Positions 33,391 through 41,720 of a DNA stretch of 64,000 nt are shown here, in pieces. This DNA is from Enterococcus sp. BWR-S5 (lineage in GTDB: Bacteria; Bacillota; Bacilli; Lactobacillales; Enterococcaceae). A model generated the notes under the pieces. That model saw only the letters and a list, made by a program, of their open reading frames with translations, was not told the DNA's origin and searched no databases. The position numbers were made by a program, and so were the translations under genes. The DNA lies in NCBI RefSeq assembly GCF_016745255.1, contig NZ_JADOEQ010000001.1:434001-498000 (forward strand). The letters are read 5' to 3'. Within the stretch, counting starts at the first letter, position 1, and each line of letters opens with the position of its first letter.

Positions 33391-33771
33391 ATGGCAATAA
33401 CTAATTCCAAACAAGTATATCTCCGTCTAATTAATAAAGCGGAGGACTATATTGAACAAAACTTAAAAAGGCCTATATTTCTATCTGATTTGGCAAAGAA
33501 CGCCCACTTATCGGAGTTCCATTTTCATCGAATCTTCAAAAAATATTCGACTGAGACAGTCAACGAATTTGTGCTACGAGTCAAATTGGAAAGGGCTGCT
33601 ATTTTCCTTTGTGTAAATCCCCATATCTCTATAACAACTATTGCTTTGGACTATGGATATAGTGACTCTAGCTCGTTTAGCCGAAGCTTTAAGAAACATT
33701 TTGGAATCAGTCCATTGAAGTATAGAAAACAGCAAGAATTGTCAAGAAGTGTTGCCGGATTCATGAAATAA
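33391..33771 (+). CDS. AraC-family transcriptional regulator, DNA-binding domain only
   Basis: A 126-residue protein consisting of the AraC/XylS double helix-turn-helix: helix-turn-helix 1 FLSDLAKNAHLSEFHFHRIFKKYS, and the signature of helix-turn-helix 2 ISITTIALDYGYSDSSSFSRSFKKHFGISPLKYR. It has no effector domain. The gene 43 nt downstream encodes a GyrI-like effector-binding domain, the usual C-terminal part of such regulators, so the two genes probably form one split regulator. Target unknown. Confidence 0.88.
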   Translation: MAITNSKQVYLRLINKAEDYIEQNLKRPIFLSDLAKNAHLSEFHFHRIFKKYSTETVNEFVLRVKLERAAIFLCVNPHISITTIALDYGYSDSSSFSRSFKKHFGISPLKYRKQQELSRSVAGFMK

Positions 33772-33814
33772 TGACTACTGTAAAGAATGTTATAGACTAA
33801 TGAGGAGGGGCACC

Positions 33815-34306
33815 ATGATTGAACCGGTTACTATTACTACAGAAGAATGGAAGGAGCAAAGGATTATCTACATTCGCTTTAGAGGAAGCTACACTGAGTT
33901 TCGAAAACAAAGCAAGATATTGTTTAAAGAGCTGTTTGCTTTTGCAACTGAAAATAATCTTATTATTCCTGATGAAACAAAAGTTTTAACAATGTACAAC
34001 GATAATCCATTTATTACGGATGAAAAAAATCTTCGTACAAGTGTCGCAATGACAATTCCTGATAATGTAGAAATTATTGAGAGCGGTACTATTTGTGTAT
34101 CCAGCATCACAGGAAAATTTGGCGTAGGACATTTTGAGTTGTCTGCTAATCAATATGGAGAGGCGTGGCAGTACATGTATAAAGAGTGGCTTTTTAAAGG
34201 GAAGGCTGAGCCTAGAGATGCGATTCCCTTTGAACTGTATGTTACTGAACCCCCGAAGAATATGAAAGATAAGAGCTTCACTGATATTTATATGCCGATT
34301 GTTTAG
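33815..34306 (+). CDS. GyrI-like small-molecule-binding domain protein
   Basis: A 163-residue stand-alone effector-binding (SOUL/GyrI-like) domain, with IIYIRFRGSYTEFRKQSK at the front and GKFGVGHFELSANQYGEAWQYMYKEW in the second half, where the family has its conserved Tyr/Trp. It normally follows an AraC or MerR DNA-binding domain. It starts at ATG 33815 with AGGAGG 5 nt upstream; the frame is separate from the AraC gene and not a simple frameshift. Confidence 0.82.
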   Translation: MIEPVTITTEEWKEQRIIYIRFRGSYTEFRKQSKILFKELFAFATENNLIIPDETKVLTMYNDNPFITDEKNLRTSVAMTIPDNVEIIESGTICVSSITGKFGVGHFELSANQYGEAWQYMYKEWLFKGKAEPRDAIPFELYVTEPPKNMKDKSFTDIYMPIV

Positions 34307-34352
34307 CACGGATTCGTATAGCTTGAAAACAAAAAATTTATTTAATGTTAAG

Positions 34353-34378
34353 AAGGACGGGGAAACCCATCCTTTTTT
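34353..34378 (+). terminator. Terminator after the GyrI-like gene
   Basis: AAGGACGGG (34353-34361) pairs with CCCATCCTT (34366-34374), with one mismatch, followed by T. The rest of the gap to 34750 shows no gene. Confidence 0.72.
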
Positions 34379-34749
34379 GTGATTAAGGCTGGTCAAGTGC
34401 TTCTACTCAGTTTAGTCTATTGAACGGTGTGGCTGTAACTGAGACATTAGTCTATTTATAAAATGAGTATTTATCATGTTCTCGTGTTTTATAGAAATAA
34501 GAGAGAACTAAAAATAGTATTGAAAGAAATTCAATAACATAAGAGCTTGCAACAGAAATATGTTTAAGAAATAAACTGAAAGAGCATATTCTGCAACGAA
34601 GCAGTCTTCAGTTATCAAAGTAGTCAGAGTTTGAAAGCTCGTTACTATTCTATAAGGAATGGATAAGCAAATACTGTGGATTATGAAAACCAGTACAATT
34701 GAATAACAAAAATGAGTATTATTTTGCAATAAAATCTAAAATATCTATA

Positions 34750-34819
34750 TGAAAGCGCTTGACATAATTTAAGTTTAACGTTAAACTTTGTTTGTAAGAT
34801 TAAGTTTAACGTTAAACCT
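34750..34819 (+). promoter_or_regulatory. Promoter of the sugar ABC operon with two LacI-type operators and a cre-like half site
   Basis: TTGACA (34759-34764), 17 nt, TAAACT (34782-34787). A near-identical palindrome AAGTTTAACGTTAAACTT occurs at 34771-34788, covering the -10, and at 34802-34819. Its central AACGTT is typical of LacI-family operators, the likely ligand being the regulator at 38060. TGAAAGCGCTT at 34750-34760 resembles part of a CcpA cre site over the -35. Confidence 0.8.
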
Positions 34820-34842
34820 TATAAATTCTAGGAGGGCTTACA

Positions 34843-36231
34843 ATGAAGAAGAAGTTCATCACAGCGTTGTTTTCAGTATTATTAGTCGGTGGGTTGGCTG
34901 CCTGTTCCTCATCCGGTAAAGATGAGGGAGCAAGCTCAGGTACAAAGGATACGACGGAAGATAAGGGCATGGATGTCATTGGTCAAACGGTTCAGTTCGA
35001 TCCAAACAAACTGGTGAATGATGGAGAGCCTATCAAGATTGACTATTGGACATGGAACGAAGGTGATCCGGCAATCGAGATGGCGAAAGAATATGAAAAA
35101 ATTTATCCGAATGTAGAAATTAAAATCGTTAATCAACCGTGGGAAGACTATTGGACCAAGCTCCCATTGTCATTAAAAGGGAAAGATGGACCGGCAATTT
35201 TTAATATTCATAATTCTCAACATGATATTTTGATTCCCTATTTAGCACCATATGACATTCCAGTAGATGACTTAAAAGCGGATTTCACCTCTGTTGACCC
35301 GCATGTGATTGACGGTAAGGTTTATTACACAGACAGCTTGATTAATACAGGGAATATTTACTATAACAAAGCGATGTGGAAAGAAGCTGGATTGACCGAT
35401 GCAGATATTCCGAAGACTTGGGATCAGTTCAGAGAGGTTGCGAAGAAGCTGACGAAGACCGAGGGAGATCAAATCACGCAGGCCGGTTTCAACTATAACT
35501 TTGAAAATTATAGTGCAATTTATGAAGGCTTAAACTATCAAAAAGGCACACTGCTATTTAAGGATGATGGTACAAAAGTCAATTATGATAACAAAACAAC
35601 CCTTGAAAACATGCAGTTCCTGATTGATTTGTATGAAAAGGATAAGGTTGGTTCAAAAGACTTTGGTAAGGAAGCAAAACAAAGCTTTGGTAATGGTCAA
35701 TCAGCAATGGTCTACATGTGGGGCTGGTATTTGAACGAGTTGAATACGAACTATCCGGATATCGATTTCGGGGTGTTTCCGACACCAACACCAACAGAAG
35801 AAACGCCGTTTGCCTATGACCGTTATAATGGCGAAAGTACACCGGGAATCAATAAAAACCAATCTGAAGAACAGCAGGCTGTTGCACAGGATTTCTTGAA
35901 GTATTGCTTGGCGAACGATGACTATTCTAAAAAGGGTGCATTGTCACTTGCTTCTTTCCCAACGAAAAAATCCTTGGCGGATGATGCTGAAATTTTAGAA
36001 AATCCGGTATTGAGTGCAATTGCACCTCGTGTGGATCGTCTCATTTGGCCGGGTGCATTCCCTGCAACTGTTGAGAAAACTGCCGATCAAACGTTGGATG
36101 ATGTATTATACAACGGTAAAGATATAAAGCAGGCAATCAAAGACGGTCAAGAGAAGATGGAATCTGAGATGAAGGATACTGACTTTACTTCTCTGGAATC
36201 CAGCTATGAGTTTTTTGACGAAGCAAAATAG
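34843..36231 (+). CDS. Sugar ABC transporter substrate-binding lipoprotein
   Basis: A 462-residue family 1 extracellular solute-binding protein. Lipobox LAAC with the lipidated Cys near residue 21 after a basic-hydrophobic signal. A mature N-terminus rich in Ser/Gly/Asp is followed by IKIDYWTWNEGDPAIEMAKEYEKIYPN and the binding fold. Aromatic-rich segments (MVYMWGWYLNEL) suit oligosaccharide binding. Adjacent phosphorylases suggest an alpha-glucoside or related disaccharide as ligand. First gene of the operon, controlled by the LacI operators upstream; a hairpin follows. Confidence 0.92.
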   Translation: MKKKFITALFSVLLVGGLAACSSSGKDEGASSGTKDTTEDKGMDVIGQTVQFDPNKLVNDGEPIKIDYWTWNEGDPAIEMAKEYEKIYPNVEIKIVNQPWEDYWTKLPLSLKGKDGPAIFNIHNSQHDILIPYLAPYDIPVDDLKADFTSVDPHVIDGKVYYTDSLINTGNIYYNKAMWKEAGLTDADIPKTWDQFREVAKKLTKTEGDQITQAGFNYNFENYSAIYEGLNYQKGTLLFKDDGTKVNYDNKTTLENMQFLIDLYEKDKVGSKDFGKEAKQSFGNGQSAMVYMWGWYLNELNTNYPDIDFGVFPTPTPTEETPFAYDRYNGESTPGINKNQSEEQQAVAQDFLKYCLANDDYSKKGALSLASFPTKKSLADDAEILENPVLSAIAPRVDRLIWPGAFPATVEKTADQTLDDVLYNGKDIKQAIKDGQEKMESEMKDTDFTSLESSYEFFDEAK

Positions 36232-36240
36232 ATAGAGTTT

Positions 36241-36275
36241 GAAAGGTCGTCGGGGATTTCCCCGACCTCCCTTTC
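36241..36275 (+). other. mRNA hairpin between binding protein and permease genes
   Basis: GAAAGG and CCTTTC enclose CGGGG (36251-36255) and CCCCG (36260-36264) in one long stem without a T tract. Such hairpins often stabilise the upstream message so that the binding protein is made in excess. Confidence 0.65.
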
Positions 36276-36298
36276 AAAAGAATGAAGGGGGAGTAATC

Positions 36299-37177
36299 AT
36301 GGAACAAAAAACAATAAAACCTGCATTCATCAATCTAAGGAATGTGACAATCACACTACTGGTCCTCTATTTTGCCGTCTTTCTGGTTTATCCGATTTAT
36401 AAAGCTTTTGCAGGAAGTCTGCATGACTGGAATCCTTTAATCGACAAATATGATTATGTGGGTTTGGAAAACTTTAAAAATGTGCTGACGAATAAACTGT
36501 TTTGGCAGTCGATGAGCAATACATTCATCTTTTCATTTTTCTCCGTGCTGTTTCGAGTGGTTCTTGGGTTAGGCTTGGCAACCTTGTTGTATTCAAAGCT
36601 AGCACGCTTCAAGACATTTTTCAGAGGCATGTTTTACATGCCGACAATCACGCCATTAGTAGCAGTTTCCTTTGTCTGGATGTGGATGTTCAATCCCCAG
36701 TTTGGCTTGATTAATAAGATTTTTGGCTTAGATATTAATTGGCTGATGAATTCAAAATGGGCGATGCCTGCGATTATTATCATGACAATCTGGAAGGATT
36801 TTGGTTATGCGACAGTTATTTTCCTAGGCGGCTTGATGGGATTACCGGAAGATGTATTTGAAGCTGCTGATATGGATGGTGCCAATAAATGGCAGAGATT
36901 CAGCCGTATTACTTGGCCGCTCTTGAGACCAACAACATTGTTTGTTGTCATCACATCTCTGATTACCTACTTGCAGGCATACATTCAAATATTGATTATG
37001 ACTAAGGGTGGACCGGGAACAAGTACCTATGTCATTTCTTATCTAATCTTTGACGAAGCATTTGAGAAATATAACTTTGGGACAGCTTCGGCAATGGCAA
37101 TTATTCTATTTGTGATTATTGGGTTTTTGACAATTCTCATGTTCAAAATCACAGGGGAAGGGAAGTTGGATAAATGA
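36299..37177 (+). CDS. Sugar ABC transporter permease (MalF type)
   Basis: A 292-residue inner-membrane permease with about six spans. The EAA loop that contacts the ATPase is seen as EAADMDGANKWQRFSRITWPLL (Gly within the consensus, about residues 190-210). ATG 36299 follows AAGGGGGAG. It overlaps the second permease by 4 nt (ATGA). Confidence 0.92.
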   Translation: MEQKTIKPAFINLRNVTITLLVLYFAVFLVYPIYKAFAGSLHDWNPLIDKYDYVGLENFKNVLTNKLFWQSMSNTFIFSFFSVLFRVVLGLGLATLLYSKLARFKTFFRGMFYMPTITPLVAVSFVWMWMFNPQFGLINKIFGLDINWLMNSKWAMPAIIIMTIWKDFGYATVIFLGGLMGLPEDVFEAADMDGANKWQRFSRITWPLLRPTTLFVVITSLITYLQAYIQILIMTKGGPGTSTYVISYLIFDEAFEKYNFGTASAMAIILFVIIGFLTILMFKITGEGKLDK

Positions 37178-37986
37178 AAACGAAAAAGATTGTCTTCAAC
37201 CTATTCTTATTGTTTTTAGCATTGATAACCGTAGTGCCATTTATTTGGATGCTTTTGTCTTCCTTTGCGACCAATCAAGAGATTGTCAGAGTAGATGGTG
37301 GCCTTTTTCCAACACCGACAACCTTTCAAAATTATGTGGATGTTCAGGAAAAATTTAATTTCATGCGGATGTTCTTTAACAGCTTGCTCATCTCTGTAGC
37401 GATTACTGCAATCACAATTTATTCCAGCGCCCTTGTTGGTTTCGTGTTTGCCAAGTTTCGATTTAAAGGAAGAAATTTACTGTTTGGTGTCGTGTTGAGT
37501 ACAATGATGCTGCCATGGGCGGTAACAATCATTCCTAAATATGAGATGATGATGGATTTTGGGTGGCTGGATTCGTATAAGGCATTGATTATTCCGGCAA
37601 TGGTCAGCGGTTTTGGTATCTTTATGTTTCGCCAATCCATTTCACAGATATCCGATGAAATGCTTGAAGCTGCCCGTGTTGACGGTGCATCAGACTTCTT
37701 CATTTTTCACAAAATTATTCTGCCGATGTCTCGTAACACCATTGCAAGTCTGGCGATTTTTCAATTTCTGTGGAGCTGGGAAGACTTTCTATGGCCGTTC
37801 TTAGTAATTAATGATGAGAAAAAGCAGTTAATCTCTGTCGGGCTTCGAATGTTTAACGGGCAGTACGGTACAGATTATGGTGGTTTGTTTGCAGCAACTT
37901 CCATCTCAATCATACCGGTAATTATCGTTTATATTATTTTCCAAAAGCAATTTATTGCTGGAGTTGCCAGCGGTTCAGGAAAATAA
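37174..37986 (+). CDS. Sugar ABC transporter permease (MalG type)
   Basis: A 270-residue permease partner with six spans and the EAA loop EAARVDGASDFFIFHKIILPM at about residues 168-188. No ATPase gene is in the operon; in Gram-positive bacteria such importers commonly share an MsmK/MalK-type ATPase encoded elsewhere. Translationally coupled to the preceding gene. Confidence 0.92.
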   Translation: MKTKKIVFNLFLLFLALITVVPFIWMLLSSFATNQEIVRVDGGLFPTPTTFQNYVDVQEKFNFMRMFFNSLLISVAITAITIYSSALVGFVFAKFRFKGRNLLFGVVLSTMMLPWAVTIIPKYEMMMDFGWLDSYKALIIPAMVSGFGIFMFRQSISQISDEMLEAARVDGASDFFIFHKIILPMSRNTIASLAIFQFLWSWEDFLWPFLVINDEKKQLISVGLRMFNGQYGTDYGGLFAATSISIIPVIIVYIIFQKQFIAGVASGSGK

Positions 37987-37997
37987 AAAAAGAAAGT

Positions 37998-38027
37998 TTG
38001 CATACTATTTTGACTTATAGATATAAT
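37998..38027 (+). promoter_or_regulatory. Promoter of the lacI-type gene
   Basis: TTGCAT (37998-38003), 18 nt, TATAAT (38022-38027), ending 32 nt before the start codon. Confidence 0.65.
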
Positions 38028-38059
38028 AGTTGTAAATAAACAAGAAGACGGTGAAGAAT

Positions 38060-39085
38060 ATGCGGGTAACAATCAAACAGATTGCCAAAGAAGCAGGAGT
38101 TAGTGTTACAACTGTTTCAAATGTCATCAATAAAAAGGCTCATCGAGTTTCTAAAGATAAAATTGAACTAATCGAAGAAATCATCAAGAAATATAATTAT
38201 ACACCGAATATGAATGCGCGTGCATTGGTACAGTCTTCCTCCAAGCTGATAGGTTTGCTGTACTACTCGGACAAAGTCGATGTTGATTTTTCGGATCCCT
38301 TCGTTACTGAGGTGTTGGAGGGAATTGAACGCAAGGCCAAAGAGGCTGGTATGTTTACCTTAATCCACAATGTTACTTCTGTCGAAGACGTGGAAGCGGT
38401 TCAAAGAAACTGGAAATTCGAAGGGTTTATCGCTGTTGGTGTTTCTCCGCAGTTCTATAGCGAGATTAACAAGATTATTCAGTCGCCCATTGTATTTGTC
38501 GATACACATCTGGCAAAAAAACAAGAGTACTTGGCTGAACATAGTCATGACCGCATATTTATTAATTCGGATGACTTTGAAGCCGGAATGATTGCGACAA
38601 ACTTTTTAATTGAAAATGGACATAAGAAATTTGCTTTCCTGACGTATCCGTTTGATGAAGATACAACAGGGGTTATTGAGCAGCGTTATCAAGGCTTTAA
38701 GAAGGCCTTGAAGGATCATCAGCTTAGCTTTGAACGGAAGCATCTGTTTCGACGAGGCGAGTTTGATAAAATGACTGAGCACTTACAAGAATTTACGGCG
38801 GTTGTTGTAACTGCGGACTTCTTAGCAGCCTCTTTTATCCATTTCTTAAAAGAGCAGGGCATTTATGATAAAGAGAAAATATCAATTATTGGTTTTGATG
38901 ATATTCGTTACGCGGAAATCAATGATCCGCCGCTAACAACGATTCGTTTGGATCATGTCAAGAAAGGCGAGATGGCGTTAATCAAACTGATTGCAATTAT
39001 TGATAAATCTGATCAAGAGGTTCAGCCTCTGTACTTGCTTTCGGGTGAGCTGATTGTCCGCCAATCCGTAACAAAAATCAATTAG
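38060..39085 (+). CDS. LacI/GalR-family transcriptional regulator
   Basis: A 341-residue repressor. N-terminal helix-turn-helix plus hinge (VTIKQIAKEAGVSVTTVSNVINKK, about 2-25), then a periplasmic-binding-like sensor domain with IIGFDDIRYAEINDPPLTTIR near residue 280. It lies between the importer genes and the phosphorylases, and probably binds the AACGTT-centred palindromes at 34771 and 34802. ATG 38060 is chosen over GTG 38051 on family alignment; the ribosome-binding site is weak, consistent with low expression. Confidence 0.9.
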   Translation: MRVTIKQIAKEAGVSVTTVSNVINKKAHRVSKDKIELIEEIIKKYNYTPNMNARALVQSSSKLIGLLYYSDKVDVDFSDPFVTEVLEGIERKAKEAGMFTLIHNVTSVEDVEAVQRNWKFEGFIAVGVSPQFYSEINKIIQSPIVFVDTHLAKKQEYLAEHSHDRIFINSDDFEAGMIATNFLIENGHKKFAFLTYPFDEDTTGVIEQRYQGFKKALKDHQLSFERKHLFRRGEFDKMTEHLQEFTAVVVTADFLAASFIHFLKEQGIYDKEKISIIGFDDIRYAEINDPPLTTIRLDHVKKGEMALIKLIAIIDKSDQEVQPLYLLSGELIVRQSVTKIN

Positions 39086-39107
39086 ACGATAACAAAGAAT
39101 ATAGATA

Positions 39108-39129
39108 AGGATGTTTTTATGTACATCCT
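39108..39129 (+). terminator. Short hairpin after the lacI-type gene
   Basis: AGGATGT (39108-39114) pairs with ACATCCT (39123-39129), followed by a weak T-rich stretch. Possibly a partial terminator. Confidence 0.45.
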
Positions 39130-39182
39130 CGGATTTTGTTTCAAAAAACGTACTATAAAAGAAAAATGGTGGTGTGTATTTT

Positions 39183-41501
39183 ATGGCAAAGACTGCAGAT
39201 GATTATTTTAAACTGGACCCTTGGAAAATTGTTGAGGAAGGCTTTAATCCAGGCTATGAACGGGTATCAGAATCAATTTTTTCTTTAGGAAATGAATATA
39301 TGGGGGTTCGAGGTTATTTTGAAGAGGGAACTTCCGGAGATAGTCTTTTAGGCAGCTATTTCAATGGGATTTATGAGTTCAGCCGTAAGGAAGCATTGTC
39401 TCACTATAAAGGAATTGTGACGAAACCGCATTTTATGCTGAATGCAGTGAACTGGCTGGATACGGCAATTTGGTTAGATGATGAAAGATTGGATATGAAT
39501 ACTGCGGATGTGAAAGCCTTTTATCGTGAACTAGATTTGCGTACAGGAGTGTTAACTCGTTCCTTCATCTGGACTACAAAAACTAAAAAACAAGTGAAAA
39601 TAATCTTTGAACGGTTTCTACATATGGAAAAATCGACGAATGGGTATCAAAAAATTTCTTTTGAGCCACTCAATTTTTCCGGAGATATTCAGGTACAAAC
39701 GGGAATCGATTTCAATACCAAACATGGTGAAGAGCCAATTTCTTTTTGGGAAGAGCAGCAGAAGGGGGAACTAGAGGAGCTTGAAGCACTTGCCATTGTC
39801 GGGCAGACAGTTACGACGAAGCAGCAAATATTTTCAGGGTTCCACTTGGTAATCAATCAGGATTATAAGAAAAAACGTATAGAAGCAGAGAAGAAAATCG
39901 GCTACAGCTTGGTTGTTCCGCTGACACAAAATAGGGAAACAATTATTGAAAAGCTAGTCGTCAACGTGATAAAGAAAGAGGAGGTCTCCAAAGACGTTCT
40001 TTGGCTGGAAGGCACTAAAGCACTAGCTGATTCAGTAAGTTTGGGCTATGAGCAGGCACAAAAGGAACAGCAGGATTATTGGGCGTATATTTGGGATCAG
40101 TTTGATATTCAAATTGAAGGAGATGAGAAGAATCAACAGGGTATCCGCTTTTGTATTTTCCAACTTCAACAGACCTACCATGGACAAAATCCTTCCAATA
40201 ATATTGGGGCAAAGGGATTGACTGGTGAAGCATACAGCGGCCATGCTTTTTGGGATACAGAAACTTGTTGTTTGCCTTACTATTTATTCAATAATCCCAA
40301 GGCAGCAAAAAATTTGCTGGAGTTTCGTTATTCAACGTTGGATGCAGCAAGAAGCAGGGCTCAGGATTTAGATTGCAGAGGGGCTTGTTATCCGATAGCA
40401 ACGTTGAACGGAGAAGAGGCCTGTGACTTATGGCAGCATGCCAGTACACAGTTTCAACCAAGTACCGGAGTTGCTTATGGTATTTGGCACTATGTCCATC
40501 TGACAGACGATCAAGCATTCTTATATGGTCATGGAATTGAAATGCTGGTGGAAATCTCACGCTTTTTAGAGTCTCGAGGGGACTGGAGTCAGCTAACGAA
40601 AAAATTTGGTTTTTATGGTGTGATGGGTCCGGATGAGTTTCAGGTCATGGTGAATCACAATGCGTATACCAACTATATGGCCCAGCAGACATTTGACTAT
40701 ACAATCAAAGTGCTTGAACGGATGAGTGTAGCAATGCCGGAACAACTGGAGCAGCTAATGACTAGAACCGGACTTTCTGAAGAAGAGTGGAATAACTGGC
40801 AGCATTGTGCAGAAGAAACACTGTTTTTCGAAAGAGAAGATGGCGTAATTGAACAGCATGAAGGGTACTTCGACTTGCCTCATATTGATATAGACAATAT
40901 TCCAATTTCAGATTTTCCATTGTATAGTCACTGGTCCTATGACCGTATTTATCGAAACGATATGATTAAGCAGCCGGATGTGCTGATGTTCCAATTCTTG
41001 TATAATCAACGCTTTTCAAAGGATTCAAAACAGGCAAACTATGATTATTATGAACCAAGAACAATCCATGAATCGTCTCTTTCTCCATCTATTCATTCCG
41101 TATTGGCGGCAGAATTAGGGAAGTTTGATGAAGCCTTTGACTTTTTCAGCTTTGCGACACGAATGGATTTGGATAATTACAATCGAAACACTAATGAGGG
41201 ACTTCACACGACATCAATTGCAGCGGCATGGATGAATATTGTTTATGGCTTTGGCGGCTTACGCAGCGATGGCGAGCAGCTGGTATTGAATCCTGTTGTA
41301 CCCAAGCAATGGACAGGCTATTCATTCCGTATTGAATATCGAAATCGGATTATCGAAGTGAAGACGTCTACGACAACCGTTGCATTGCGAATCGTGAAAG
41401 GTGACAGTATTCTTTTGTCCATTTATGGCGAAGAACGACTGATTGATGGAAAAGGAAGCGAGTTGTCAACTCCTGAGGAATGGCAGTTACAACGTTCATA
41501 A
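39183..41501 (+). CDS. Glycoside hydrolase family 65 phosphorylase, first of two
   Basis: A 772-residue inverting disaccharide phosphorylase of the maltose/kojibiose/nigerose group, which uses phosphate to split an alpha-glucoside into beta-glucose-1-phosphate and a second sugar. Visible: the N-terminal beta-sandwich (SIFSLGNEYMGVRGYFEEG), the catalytic (alpha/alpha)6 barrel with GHAFWDTETCCLPYYLF and MGPDEFQVMVNHNAYTN (catalytic Glu about residue 485), and HESSLSPSIHSVLAAELG in the phosphate loop region. Acceptor-site sequence differs from classical maltose phosphorylase, so I do not assign the sugar. ATG 39183 is chosen over GTG 39174 by spacing to GGTGG. Confidence 0.88.
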   Translation: MAKTADDYFKLDPWKIVEEGFNPGYERVSESIFSLGNEYMGVRGYFEEGTSGDSLLGSYFNGIYEFSRKEALSHYKGIVTKPHFMLNAVNWLDTAIWLDDERLDMNTADVKAFYRELDLRTGVLTRSFIWTTKTKKQVKIIFERFLHMEKSTNGYQKISFEPLNFSGDIQVQTGIDFNTKHGEEPISFWEEQQKGELEELEALAIVGQTVTTKQQIFSGFHLVINQDYKKKRIEAEKKIGYSLVVPLTQNRETIIEKLVVNVIKKEEVSKDVLWLEGTKALADSVSLGYEQAQKEQQDYWAYIWDQFDIQIEGDEKNQQGIRFCIFQLQQTYHGQNPSNNIGAKGLTGEAYSGHAFWDTETCCLPYYLFNNPKAAKNLLEFRYSTLDAARSRAQDLDCRGACYPIATLNGEEACDLWQHASTQFQPSTGVAYGIWHYVHLTDDQAFLYGHGIEMLVEISRFLESRGDWSQLTKKFGFYGVMGPDEFQVMVNHNAYTNYMAQQTFDYTIKVLERMSVAMPEQLEQLMTRTGLSEEEWNNWQHCAEETLFFEREDGVIEQHEGYFDLPHIDIDNIPISDFPLYSHWSYDRIYRNDMIKQPDVLMFQFLYNQRFSKDSKQANYDYYEPRTIHESSLSPSIHSVLAAELGKFDEAFDFFSFATRMDLDNYNRNTNEGLHTTSIAAAWMNIVYGFGGLRSDGEQLVLNPVVPKQWTGYSFRIEYRNRIIEVKTSTTTVALRIVKGDSILLSIYGEERLIDGKGSELSTPEEWQLQRS

Positions 41502-41576
41502 CTGGACAGGAGAGTAAGAGATTAAATGAAAGTAAGAGTACACAGCTGATAAGCGCACCAGCTATGGCTGACAGCA

Positions 41577-41616
41577 GGAGATGGAACGTTGGAAATCAGC
41601 AGCCATCTCCTTTTTT
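41577..41616 (+). terminator. Terminator/attenuator between the two GH65 genes
   Basis: GGAGATGG (41577-41584) pairs with CCATCTCC (41603-41610), followed by six T. It lies 105 nt before the second GH65 start, so downstream expression needs readthrough or an unseen promoter. Confidence 0.8.
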
Positions 41617-41720
41617 ACAGCTTTCCATCATCAACAATGATGAATGGGGCAAAGCTGAAGGCGCAGTATCAGTCTAGTCAAAGACTTGATAGAAGTGGGA
41701 ACGATGAAGGAGGGAAAACG

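Noticed and set aside
41589-41720. N-terminal extension of the second GH65 gene
   Set aside because: It passes through the terminator hairpin and lacks family similarity; a strong ribosome-binding site supports 41721.
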